In this document: positions 1 to 8,057 of the stretch, one piece after another
How the letters are laid out: every line of letters begins with the position of its first letter
Position numbering within the stretch: the first letter of the stretch is position 1
Origin: Massilia sp. W12
Lineage (GTDB): Bacteria > Pseudomonadota > Gammaproteobacteria > Burkholderiales > Burkholderiaceae_D
Assembly (NCBI RefSeq): GCF_037300705.1
Contig: NZ_CP147776.1
Coordinates: 4,154,001-4,218,000, forward strand
Direction: 5' to 3'
Length of the DNA: 64,000 nucleotides
The notes under the pieces: generated by a model
Told to the model about the DNA's origin: nothing
Database searches by the model: none
What the model saw: the letters and a program-made list of their open reading frames with translations, nothing else
Position numbers and translations under genes: made by a program

Positions 1-71
1 GCTTGCGCCGTCTGTTGTTGCAGTGTTTCACCGGTATTTATGCGTATTTCATTTTCACCAAAGGAGGCAAT

Positions 72-1289
72 ATGACGCAGGCATTACGCACTGACAGCAT
101 TATTGATTCGGATGAAGTGCCATCAATTACCCTCGGTCTGCTGACCGGCACCCATCCAGATGCCGAGCGTGCGCCAGGGATTTTCACCAAAGAGGATTTG
201 TTCAGCATCAAGCTGTATGTCAAAAAAGGCTTGGCGCTGCCGACCACGCGGCCAGTGGTCGAATCCTATCTCGGCTACAGCAAAGTGGGAATCGCCGGCC
301 TGGAGCCGGCTGATATTCAAGGCTTGTTTACCGCCATCAACGGCAATTGCATGAAATGGGATGATGTCGAAAAGAGTTGCATCCAGCAATGTCTCAATCT
401 CGACAGCGCCGCTGAAAACATTACCGATACCGGCGACGCCCTGCTGCGCTATATCGAACAAATGCCCTTGATGGAAAAAATCAAAACCACGCTCGGGCAA
501 TTATCGGCGCAGCAATTAGCGCAAATCACCTACACCAATGAAGACCGCGAAGCATCCAGCGCCTTGGGCGAAATTCTGGAGGAAATGAAAAAAGACATCG
601 ACAGCCAGCAGAAAAAGACCGCAGAAGTCAAGCGCAAGGTCAGCGATTTCCGGATTGAGCTGGCCGGCGGCAAACTGTCAGACGGAAATAGCGTGCCGGG
701 CCTGGAGCCGCAGGTCAAATCGAAAAAGAATCTGATGGATCGCAACAACCTGAGCCAAACCATCGAACGTCTGCAACAGGATATCGACACCAAGAAAAGC
801 CGCATCGAGCAATTGCAAAAAGACTATGAGAAATATGTCGGTCTGGCTTTTTCCGGGGCCCCGGGCGGCATCATCGGGCTGGCGATCACCGGCGGCATTT
901 TCGGCAAAAAAGCGGAAGATGCGCGCAAAGAAAAGAATCGTGAAATCGCCGCTTTGCGCGCGCTGGAAGACCAGATCAGCGGCAAAAAAGCCTTGCAAAG
1001 CGCAATCGAAAACCTGTCGCGCGATTTTTCCGATATGGGGATACGGATGGTGGACGCGGAAATGGCGCTCAACAACCTCGATTTCATGTGGCAAAACATT
1101 CTGAGCAAAATCAATGAATCCAAGGAAAGCTTCAGCAAAATCAATGATGCGCTGAAGCTGACGCAATTCATCATTTCCTTCAGCAAAGTCATTAAACCCT
1201 GGCGCAACATCGGCGAATCGGCGCGTGATTTAAACCGCCTGTTCAATGAAGCCCTGGCGGAATACAAGAAACTGTATGGCAATAGCTGA
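72..1289 (+). CDS. xaxA: Alpha-xenorhabdolysin family binary toxin subunit A (XaxA/YaxA-like)
   Basis: Predicted A component of a two-part alpha-helical pore-forming cytolysin. In Xenorhabdus XaxAB and Yersinia YaxAB the two subunits assemble as heterodimers into large membrane pores. The ATG at 72 is chosen because AAGGAGG lies just upstream; the product is 405 residues, the usual size for XaxA. The sequence shows long heptad-rich helices, for example around residues 180-250, interrupted by one Gly/Ala-rich hydrophobic hairpin at about residues 255-281 (GLAFSGAPGG then IIGLAITGGIFG). In this family that hairpin is the membrane-inserting foot. No signal peptide is visible, as in known members. 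The B subunit follows after a 53-bp gap. Family assignment rests on recalled family features, size and gene pairing; toxicity and target cells are inference. Confidence 0.8.
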   Translation: MTQALRTDSIIDSDEVPSITLGLLTGTHPDAERAPGIFTKEDLFSIKLYVKKGLALPTTRPVVESYLGYSKVGIAGLEPADIQGLFTAINGNCMKWDDVEKSCIQQCLNLDSAAENITDTGDALLRYIEQMPLMEKIKTTLGQLSAQQLAQITYTNEDREASSALGEILEEMKKDIDSQQKKTAEVKRKVSDFRIELAGGKLSDGNSVPGLEPQVKSKKNLMDRNNLSQTIERLQQDIDTKKSRIEQLQKDYEKYVGLAFSGAPGGIIGLAITGGIFGKKAEDARKEKNREIAALRALEDQISGKKALQSAIENLSRDFSDMGIRMVDAEMALNNLDFMWQNILSKINESKESFSKINDALKLTQFIISFSKVIKPWRNIGESARDLNRLFNEALAEYKKLYGNS

Positions 1290-1342
1290 ACGCTCTGCAT
1301 TGCCGCTTGCAACACCATCTCTACTTCATTGAAAGGTTGATC

Positions 1343-2392
1343 ATGGCAACAGTGACTCCCCTTAATCCGAGCGCATTGAGCAATCCCGATGTCAGCATGC
1401 AGGACATTTTCCAGGGTGTGAAAAACATCAATCGCGCGGTTTTTTTCAAATCCGCCCAATACCAGATCCTGCAGCAAAAAGCCGAGCGCGCCAGAAATTA
1501 TGCGCAAGAGGCGGAAAGCCTTCTGCGGCGCGACATTCCATCTTTGCAATCCGAGCTGGACAACGCCGCGCCGGATTCTTATTTTTCCATGATTGCGGAA
1601 ATTGAAGCCGGCCTGAAAGAAGCGGGTTTGGCGCCAGAAGATATCGCCGCTTTGCAGGAAGAACGCGCCAATACGATTGAAAGCCTGAGCGCAGCGCTGG
1701 CCGAAACCCATGCCAAGTTCAAAAAATCCAGCAGCGAACTGGCAAACAAAATTTTTGAGCTGGAAAAAGTGGTCTTGCTTGAGCGTATCGAAGGGCCATT
1801 GGCGGATGAGCAAAAGCGCCATGCGGAAATCTTGCATGACATCAATGTCAAAGAAACCCGCAAAAAAGAAGTGTCAGCGGCGCGCGATAAAATCATCGCC
1901 GCGCAGGATGTGATCCGCGCCAAGAATATTGCCGACACGTTCAAGGATTTTCTGCCCGCCGCCAGCGATTTGAGCGCGCTCGATCTGGCTGCGCCCGAGG
2001 TGGAAGCCATCAAACAATCGATTGAAATCGCCCGCAAAACCCTGGGCATCGTTTCCGATGGCATCAAATATACGCAATTGGCGGATGCGCGCCGCCAATT
2101 GGAAGCGGAGATGGACAAGATTTCCGCCGACATCGGGGTCTTGCGCACCCGGCTGAAAGGCTCGGACGACATCATTGAGGATTTGACTGCCGTGCTGCAA
2201 ATAGACAAGCACAAGAAAAACATCATCACGGAGACCCGCAAGATCATCCGCAGCTGGCAAAATTTCACAGAAACCCTGGGCGCCTTGTCCGGCCAGCAAG
2301 TCAATCTGCAAAACATCACAGACACCATGCATGGCCAGGTGCAATTCCTGAAAAATCTGTTAAAACAAGTCGCGAATATGGTCCTGGTCTGA
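1343..2392 (+). CDS. xaxB: Alpha-xenorhabdolysin family binary toxin subunit B (XaxB/YaxB-like)
   Basis: Predicted B component of the XaxAB/YaxAB-type pore-forming toxin. In characterised systems the A and B subunits form heterodimers that oligomerise at the target membrane. The ATG at 1343 is preceded by GAAAGG and gives 349 residues, matching family length. The protein is almost entirely predicted alpha-helix and coiled coil, with a family-like segment NIADTFKDFLPAASDL at about residues 195-210. It lacks a long hydrophobic hairpin like that of subunit A. It is co-directional with xaxA and is followed by a strong terminator, so the two genes form a self-contained transcription unit. No secretion or immunity gene lies next to it on the visible side. 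Confidence 0.78.
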   Translation: MATVTPLNPSALSNPDVSMQDIFQGVKNINRAVFFKSAQYQILQQKAERARNYAQEAESLLRRDIPSLQSELDNAAPDSYFSMIAEIEAGLKEAGLAPEDIAALQEERANTIESLSAALAETHAKFKKSSSELANKIFELEKVVLLERIEGPLADEQKRHAEILHDINVKETRKKEVSAARDKIIAAQDVIRAKNIADTFKDFLPAASDLSALDLAAPEVEAIKQSIEIARKTLGIVSDGIKYTQLADARRQLEAEMDKISADIGVLRTRLKGSDDIIEDLTAVLQIDKHKKNIITETRKIIRSWQNFTETLGALSGQQVNLQNITDTMHGQVQFLKNLLKQVANMVLV

Positions 2393-2443
2393 AGCGGCCC
2401 GCCTGATACGCGGCATCGCATGTCAGCGGGGGGGGCTGCAGCC

Positions 2444-2469
2444 AACGGCGCGCGCCAGGCGCCGTTTTT
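2444..2469 (+). terminator. Rho-independent terminator of xaxAB
   Basis: A perfect 8-bp stem (AACGGCGC paired with GCGCCGTT) has a 7-nt loop and a following T run. It lies about 50 bp after the xaxB stop codon and is oriented to end the toxin transcript. Confidence 0.8.
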
Positions 2470-2677
2470 CGATTCAGCGTCTGCCGCTGACGTGGATTAT
2501 CCATTCCTGCGTCTGGAGGGACTTGATTTTGGCCTGATGCGCGTGAGCTATTTCGGATCATCCCCGCGAAAGACATGCGGAAATGACGGCGTGAGGGTCT
2601 GCGATTGAATAGAAACTGCAGGGGATCAATTCTTCAGATTGAAAAAGCGCACAACAATATTGCGACGCAATGAAGGT

Positions 2678-2709
2678 AAAAAACCCGGCCTCCATTCGGA
2701 AGCCGGGTT
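2678..2709 (-). terminator. Rho-independent terminator of the dadA-natB operon
   Basis: Read on the minus strand, AACCCGGC pairs with GCCGGGTT, extended by TCC/GGA after one mismatch, with a four-base loop and six T residues. It lies about 60 bp downstream of the natB-like stop codon. Confidence 0.85.
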
Positions 2710-2766
2710 GATGTGCGGCGCCTGTCGGTGTGGCAAAAGCCATCCAGACATGGCTAACAGCCGTCC

Positions 2767-3966
2767 CTACACCCCCACCACAAAGCGCTCACTCTCAATC
2801 CGCCAGATGCAAAACCTGGCCAGCAAGAGCGCCAGCAAAGATGGCACGCCAAGCAGTAATGCCCATTCAAGCGGGGCGATGGATTGGCCTTTGATCAGGG
2901 CTTTCACCGCTTCACCGTGTCCCAAGGCGGGCACGGCGAACATCCAGCTTTGCCGGCCCAGGTCTAACATCGGCACGACCATCACCGGCAACATCGGGGC
3001 CAACATGGCGATGCTGACTGAGGATTGCGCTTCTTTGAAGGATTTGGTGTTGAGCGACAGCGCCATGATGAAGGCGGCGGCGAACAGGCATAGCGGAATC
3101 CCGCTGATGATCACCGGCAGCAGACCGGCTAAGCCGATTTGCCAACTCATGCCGATTTCTTCCAAGGGCAAGATGCTCAACACCACATGCACCCCCGCCA
3201 CCTCCAGCGTCAAACCGACAAAGGCGAACAACGCGGCGGCCAGCCATTTGCCGCCGACGATTTGCCAGCCGTGCACCGGCTGCGCCAGCAACAGTTCCAG
3301 GGTGCGCCGCTCGCGCTCGCCGGCGGTGGCGTCGATGGTCATCGAAACACCGATCCCGAACACGCTCCAAAACAACATGCCGAATAAAAAGCTGAGCATG
3401 GAGCCGGCGCGCTCGCTTTGGCTGGCGACATCAAATTCACGCAGTTCGAGCGGGGCCAGCAAACCCGGCGCCACGCCGCGCGCAATTAAGCGCCATTCCG
3501 CAATGCCGCGCTGATAGCGCTGCATCTGCCGCTTCAATTTCCAGGTCTTGGCTTGCTGCTCGGTGGCGGAGTTGTACCAGATGGTGATTTGCGCCGGACG
3601 CAATGCGTCATAGGCGGCGCGGAATTCCGGGCCGATTTCAATAATCGCGGTCAACTTGCGATCCGCCAGCAGGCGCGTCATCTCGCTGTCATGCTTGGCG
3701 GCGTCAGCGCTGCGCGGCAGGGCTTTGAGCGTGATGCCGGCTTGCGTCAGCTGGCTTTGCAAGCCTTTGGCCTGCTCGCCATTGATGATCATGACCTGAA
3801 TCGTTTCATTTTCATCCTGGGTCGCTCTTTTAATCGCGAACTGCAATGACAGCATCATCATGGCCGGCATCAAGATCACCAGCGACAGCATCAAGGTAAG
3901 CGAACGGCGATCGCGCAGGGCTTCGCGCAGCTCTTTAAAAAACACCACAGACCATAATGATTTCAT
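2767..3966 (-). CDS. natB: ABC-2 type transporter permease, NatB-like
   Basis: Predicted membrane subunit (399 residues) of an ABC-2 exporter in the inner membrane. An N-terminal membrane segment (residues about 22-42) is followed by a periplasmic domain of roughly 150 residues. A C-terminal block of five or six hydrophobic segments follows (about residues 185-390). The N-terminal FKELREALRDRRSL motif and this layout are typical of NatB/ABC2_membrane_3 permeases. Its start overlaps the stop of the ATP-binding gene by 4 bp, so the two are translationally coupled. NatAB in Bacillus exports sodium ions, but many homologues have other or unknown substrates, so the substrate here is not established. 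Confidence 0.8.
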   Translation of the reverse strand: MKSLWSVVFFKELREALRDRRSLTLMLSLVILMPAMMMLSLQFAIKRATQDENETIQVMIINGEQAKGLQSQLTQAGITLKALPRSADAAKHDSEMTRLLADRKLTAIIEIGPEFRAAYDALRPAQITIWYNSATEQQAKTWKLKRQMQRYQRGIAEWRLIARGVAPGLLAPLELREFDVASQSERAGSMLSFLFGMLFWSVFGIGVSMTIDATAGERERRTLELLLAQPVHGWQIVGGKWLAAALFAFVGLTLEVAGVHVVLSILPLEEIGMSWQIGLAGLLPVIISGIPLCLFAAAFIMALSLNTKSFKEAQSSVSIAMLAPMLPVMVVPMLDLGRQSWMFAVPALGHGEAVKALIKGQSIAPLEWALLLGVPSLLALLLARFCIWRIESERFVVGV

Positions 3967-4697
3967 GCGGCGATCCCTTCATCACTGCCGATCAAGCTGA
4001 CAAACGCATCTTCCAGATCCGCCTTGCCGGCCAATTCACATAAAGCTTGCGGCGTGCCTTGCGCCACCACACGCCCCTTGGCCATCACCACCACGTCATC
4101 ACACAAGGCGCTGACTTCTTGCATCACATGGCTGGAAAACACCACGCAGCAACCTTGCGCGCGCAATTCCTGCAGGGTGTTGCGCACCGCGCGCGTGCTC
4201 ATCACGTCCAAGCCGCGCGTGGGTTCGTCAAGCAGCACGTTTTGCGGTTGATGCAGCACCGCGCGCGCCAGCGCCACTTTGATGCGCTGGCCTTGCGAAA
4301 AACCGGCGCTGCGGCGCTCCAGTATCTCGCCCATATCCAGCATGCGGCTGATCTCGCTGATGCGCTGCTGCAGCCGGGCCTCGTCCATGCGGTGCAGGCG
4401 GCCAAAATATTCCAGATGCTCGCGCGTGGACAAACGCTCATACAAGCCGAATTGATCAGTGAGAATGCCGAGTTTGGCGCGCACCGCAATCGGGTCCCGG
4501 CCAGGGTCTTTCTCATCCACACTGACGCGCCCGGCATCGGCTTGCAAGAGGCCGAAAATGATGCGCAGCAAAGTGGTTTTTCCGGCCCCATTGGGGCCGA
4601 GTAAGCCGGTGATTTTCCCGTTTTGCGCCGTGAAACTGGCCCCTTGCAAAGCCTGCACCTGCTTGAATTGTTTGCTGATGTTTTCGACGGTAATCAT
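3963..4697 (-). CDS. natA: ABC transporter ATP-binding protein, NatA-like
   Basis: Predicted cytoplasmic ATPase subunit (244 residues) that powers the neighbouring NatB-like permease. Walker A is GPNGAGKTT, the signature is FSQGQRIKVALARA, and Walker B is NVLLDEPTRGLD followed by the H-loop SSHVMQE. The ATG at 4697 is chosen over an in-frame codon further upstream because it has an AGGAG sequence and forms an ATGA overlap with the stop of the preceding peptidase gene. The LSGGQ signature is altered to FSQGQ, a common variant in this subfamily. The 4-bp overlaps on both sides indicate one polycistronic message. Confidence 0.87.
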   Translation of the reverse strand: MITVENISKQFKQVQALQGASFTAQNGKITGLLGPNGAGKTTLLRIIFGLLQADAGRVSVDEKDPGRDPIAVRAKLGILTDQFGLYERLSTREHLEYFGRLHRMDEARLQQRISEISRMLDMGEILERRSAGFSQGQRIKVALARAVLHQPQNVLLDEPTRGLDVMSTRAVRNTLQELRAQGCCVVFSSHVMQEVSALCDDVVVMAKGRVVAQGTPQALCELAGKADLEDAFVSLIGSDEGIAA

Positions 4698-6127
4698 GGT
4701 TCTGCTCCTGCCGGACTCAGCACAAAGGGTTCGCGCGCAATCTCGTTTAAGCATTTACCGTCCAGCGGCTTGCCCGGTTCATCCAGAAAAAGGCGCAGCA
4801 GGCGCATGGCGCAGCCGTGCGGGGTAACGATGTGGCCGACTTCGGGCGCGATCAGATGTTGCGCGCGGCTTAAATAACGCATCGCTTCTTCGGCGCGTTC
4901 CGGCGGCGTCACCGGGTCATATCGCCCCGACAGCAAAAGCGTGGGAGTATCGAGTTTGTGCGGCGCATTCGGCGCGCGTGCGCCGACTTTCAAGACCTGG
5001 CACCAGCGCTGCATTTGCCGGGTCCAGGTGTCGCCGATGAAAGAACGCCCGCGTTCGGCCAAGACTTGTTTTTCATCGATAAACGCCACATCTTCGCCGC
5101 ACAACACCGCCATGGTCAGGCCGAGCGCCATGCCATCCTGTTCCCAGGAAGGAAAGCTGATCGTGGCGGCGGCCAGCGGCTGCCAATTGCCTTGCGCCGC
5201 CTGCTGCACCAGATAGGGAATGCGCGCCGCATTTTGCGGCGCATACAACATCATGCGCAGCGATGCGCTCAAGTTTTCTTCACGCAAGGGCATACTGACT
5301 TCTTTGCCGGTGAGCGGATGTTGAAAGCGGATGCTTGCGCCTTTGCGCGCTTGCTCCAGCAAGCTGTCAAGCTGTTGCGTAAATTGTGGAAATTGTTTGC
5401 TGCAAGCTGCATCGGCCGTGCATTTATCGCGCAGCAATTGCATGGCGCGCCCGCTTTCGAGGCCCAGCATGCCGACATTTTGCTGCGGCGAGACCACACC
5501 ATCGAGCACCATGCTGCGCGTGTGCGCCGGAAACATCGCCGCATAGACTTGCGCTAAACGGGTGCCGTAAGAACCGCCCCATAAATTGATTTGCTGCACC
5601 TTGAGCGCTTTGCGCACTTGATCCAAATCGCGCGCCGCATTGGGTGTGCTGTATTGGCTCAGATCGGCGCGCAGCGATTTGAAGCAGGTTTGCACTTCAG
5701 CTTCGACCTGATCCGGGTGCATGGTTTCGCTGCGCTGCAATTCGGGACAGCTCAATTTGCCTGATTTGCCGGTTCCGCGCTGATCAATGAAAACGATATC
5801 GCGCGTGCTGCGCACTCTTTGCATACCGTTTTCCAGCAAATATACAATCGAGGAGCCGGACTGTCCCGGCCCGCCGGCCAGCACAAACAGTGGATCGTTC
5901 TTGCTGTTTTCACGCCAGGCCGGGGCAATCGTGACATGTAAATTGACCGTGCCGCGCGCCGGCTGGGCATAATCCAGCGGCGCCGCCACCGTCATACAAC
6001 GCAACGGGCTTTCATAGCCGAACAAATGACAGGATTTGCCGGGCAGCGCGCCGGCGGCATGGGCAGCGCCGGCCAAGAGCAAGCCGAGCAGGCCGGCTGC
6101 GCGCGTGAGAAATGGAAATGTCTTCAT
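4694..6127 (-). CDS. Secreted alpha/beta-hydrolase, peptidase S33 (TAP-like)
   Basis: Predicted exported serine peptidase of the proline iminopeptidase/tripeptidyl aminopeptidase (S33) family, 477 residues. An N-terminal signal peptide (residues about 1-24, ending AAHA) targets it to the periplasm or outside. The oxyanion-hole motif GGPGQSG is at about residues 85-91, and the nucleophile elbow GGSYG places the catalytic Ser at 186. A C-terminal TAP-like segment supplies Asp in GRYDPVTPP and His in GHIVTPHGC. It overlaps dadA upstream and natA downstream by 4 bp each. Joint function with D-amino acid oxidation and export is suggested by the operon but is not proven; cleavage specificity cannot be read from sequence. 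Confidence 0.85.
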   Translation of the reverse strand: MKTFPFLTRAAGLLGLLLAGAAHAAGALPGKSCHLFGYESPLRCMTVAAPLDYAQPARGTVNLHVTIAPAWRENSKNDPLFVLAGGPGQSGSSIVYLLENGMQRVRSTRDIVFIDQRGTGKSGKLSCPELQRSETMHPDQVEAEVQTCFKSLRADLSQYSTPNAARDLDQVRKALKVQQINLWGGSYGTRLAQVYAAMFPAHTRSMVLDGVVSPQQNVGMLGLESGRAMQLLRDKCTADAACSKQFPQFTQQLDSLLEQARKGASIRFQHPLTGKEVSMPLREENLSASLRMMLYAPQNAARIPYLVQQAAQGNWQPLAAATISFPSWEQDGMALGLTMAVLCGEDVAFIDEKQVLAERGRSFIGDTWTRQMQRWCQVLKVGARAPNAPHKLDTPTLLLSGRYDPVTPPERAEEAMRYLSRAQHLIAPEVGHIVTPHGCAMRLLRLFLDEPGKPLDGKCLNEIAREPFVLSPAGAEP

Positions 6128-7377
6128 TGATAGCGGTCGATAAATAAGCCAGAGGTGTCGATGTCAGGTTTTTTACCCGAGATTAAATCGCTCAAGAGAC
6201 GGCCCGAGCCGCATGCCATGGTCCAGCCCAGCGTGCCATGGCCGGTGTTGAGGAAGAGATTGCGGTATTTGGTGGGGCCGACCACTGGCGTGCCGTCCGG
6301 CGTCATGGGCCGCAGGCCGCACCAGAATTGCGCTTTTTCAATCGCGCCGCCGCGCGGGAACAGATCCGATACCGAGTGCACCAGGGTGGCGCGGCGCGCT
6401 TCGTGCAGGCGCAAATCATAGCCGGCGATTTCCGCCGTGCCGCCGACGCGGATGCGGTCGCCCAGCCGGGTGATGGCGACCTTGAAGGTCTCGTCCATCA
6501 CTGTCGATTCCGGACTGCCGTCGGCGTCTTTGATCGGCACGGTGATGGAATAACCTTTGATCGGGTACACCGGAATATGCAAACCCAGCGGCTTGAGCAG
6601 GATAGGCGAATAGCTGCCCAGCGCCAGCAAATAAGCGTCGGCTTGCAGCTCGCCCTTGCTGGTGATCAGTTTTTCGATTTTGTCGCCATGCGCCACGATG
6701 TGCTGTAAATGCACGCCGTTTTCAAATTTGACGCCTTTTTCGCGCGCCAGCGCGGCCAGGTTTTGCGTGAATTTGAAGCAATCGCCGGTTTCATCATTCG
6801 GCAGTCGCAGGCCGCCGACATATTTGCCGCTGACATGGCGCAGCGCCGGTTCCGCCTTCTGGCAGCCAGCCGGGTCTAACAATTCATACGGCACCCCGGA
6901 TTGCTTGAGGATGGCGATATCATTTTGCGCGCCGTCGAGCTGCTTTTGGGTGCGGAATAATTGCAGCGTGCCTTGCATGCGCTGGTCGTATTCGATGGCA
7001 ATCTCTTTGCGCAGTGCGATCATGCAATCGCGGCTGTATTCCGCCAAGCGCACCATGCGCCCCTTGTTGCGCTCATACGCGCTGTGATTGCAATTCATCA
7101 GCATTTGCCAGACCCAGGCCCACATCTTTGGATCGAGCGAGGGACGGATCACCAGCGGGCTGTGCTGCATCATCAGCCATTTCACCGCTTTCAAGGGCAC
7201 CCCGGGGCCAGCCCATGGCGCGGAGTAACCCGGCGAAACTTCGCCGGCATTCGCGAAACTGGTTTCCAGCCCGGCGCCGTCCTGGCGCTCCAACACGGTG
7301 ACATCATGACCGGCTTGCGCCAGATACCAGGCGCTGGCCGTGCCGATCACGCCGCTGCCCATGATCAGAATTTTCAT
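6124..7377 (-). CDS. dadA: D-amino acid dehydrogenase (small subunit, DadA)
   Basis: FAD-dependent enzyme that oxidatively deaminates D-amino acids, notably D-alanine, to 2-oxoacids and ammonia, passing electrons to the respiratory chain at the inner membrane. It has 417 residues, the usual DadA length. The N-terminal dinucleotide-binding motif [14 protein letters not shown] (about residues 7-20) is followed by the family segment [21 protein letters not shown]-terminal FAD-contact region includes [14 protein letters not shown] and [21 protein letters not shown] precedes the ATG. It is the first gene of an overlapping four-gene operon with the S33 peptidase and NatAB-like exporter. No dadX racemase lies nearby. 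Confidence 0.93.
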   Translation of the reverse strand: MKILIMGSGVIGTASAWYLAQAGHDVTVLERQDGAGLETSFANAGEVSPGYSAPWAGPGVPLKAVKWLMMQHSPLVIRPSLDPKMWAWVWQMLMNCNHSAYERNKGRMVRLAEYSRDCMIALRKEIAIEYDQRMQGTLQLFRTQKQLDGAQNDIAILKQSGVPYELLDPAGCQKAEPALRHVSGKYVGGLRLPNDETGDCFKFTQNLAALAREKGVKFENGVHLQHIVAHGDKIEKLITSKGELQADAYLLALGSYSPILLKPLGLHIPVYPIKGYSITVPIKDADGSPESTVMDETFKVAITRLGDRIRVGGTAEIAGYDLRLHEARRATLVHSVSDLFPRGGAIEKAQFWCGLRPMTPDGTPVVGPTKYRNLFLNTGHGTLGWTMACGSGRLLSDLISGKKPDIDTSGLFIDRYQ

Positions 7378-7452
7378 CAGTATTCTCCTGCTGCCTTGGG
7401 GCAGGTTGCGTTAATTGCGAAAAACCCCCAGTTTACCAGAGGGCGCCTGTTG

Positions 7453-7854
7453 CTATACGGCAAAACGCTGCAAATCCAATGCGGACATCAGCGGAATCGT
7501 GGCCGGCAACAGCGGTTGCGGATAATCGCGCCCATACCAGCCGAAGGCCTGCCCTTCCAGCCCGCGCGGTTCGCCCTGCCAGTCGCGCACCAGCCAGAAA
7601 TGCAGGCGCACATGAGCGTGCGGATAGCTGTGCTCAATGGTTTGCCAGGGCGCTCCCTGCAACACCTGAACCCCGAGTTCTTCGGCGAATTCGCGTTGCA
7701 AGGCGGCGAACACGGTTTCGCCGGCCTCCACTTTACCGCCCGGAAATTCCCAATACCCGGCATACGGTTTGCCCGGCGGACGCTGGGCAAACAGGGCGCG
7801 CCCGTCGGGCTGCAACAAAACGCCGACGGCGACATCAATAATCTTTTCAGACAT
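7453..7854 (-). CDS. mutT: Nudix hydrolase, MutT-like 8-oxo-dGTP diphosphatase
   Basis: Predicted pyrophosphohydrolase that cleans oxidised nucleotides such as 8-oxo-dGTP from the pool. It has 133 residues, close to E. coli MutT. The complete Nudix box GX5EX7REUXEEXGU is present in GGKVEAGETVFAALQREF followed by AEELGV. The N-terminus IIDVAVGVLLQPDG and the motif GYWEFPGGK are typical of MutT. The ATG at 7854 is preferred to an upstream TTG (7875) because it starts the conserved domain cleanly. It is transcribed toward dadA with a 75-bp gap, so it may be a separate unit. Confidence 0.85.
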   Translation of the reverse strand: MSEKIIDVAVGVLLQPDGRALFAQRPPGKPYAGYWEFPGGKVEAGETVFAALQREFAEELGVQVLQGAPWQTIEHSYPHAHVRLHFWLVRDWQGEPRGLEGQAFGWYGRDYPQPLLPATIPLMSALDLQRFAV

Positions 7855-8057
7855 AGCGCAAAAATAAATAGGCAACAGCTGAGCATAGCATTCTTTTTAC
7901 GCAAATCAGGGGCCGCAATACAGCCTCTGCAGCGCCGCATGCTGCGGCTGCCGGCGCCATGCGGCAGCGCAACGCCGGGCTGGAAACCGCCAGCTTTCGG
8001 GTTACACTGTGGCTTCCTGCGCCACGCTCGTGGCCATCCTTCTTCCCTGTCGCCGCT

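Larger units (their letters stand above)
2393..2766. other. Intergenic stretch between xaxB and the natB-like gene
   Basis: This 374-bp gap separates two convergent transcription units. It holds two intrinsic terminators, one for each direction, listed separately. It also has a run of G (about 2427-2436). No convincing gene, RNA or repeat was seen between the terminators. Confidence 0.6.

Noticed and set aside
2639-3514. 291-codon plus-strand frame opposite the NatB-like gene
   Set aside because: It spans the minus-strand terminator and encodes a Ser/Pro/Lys-rich protein without motifs; shadow frame.
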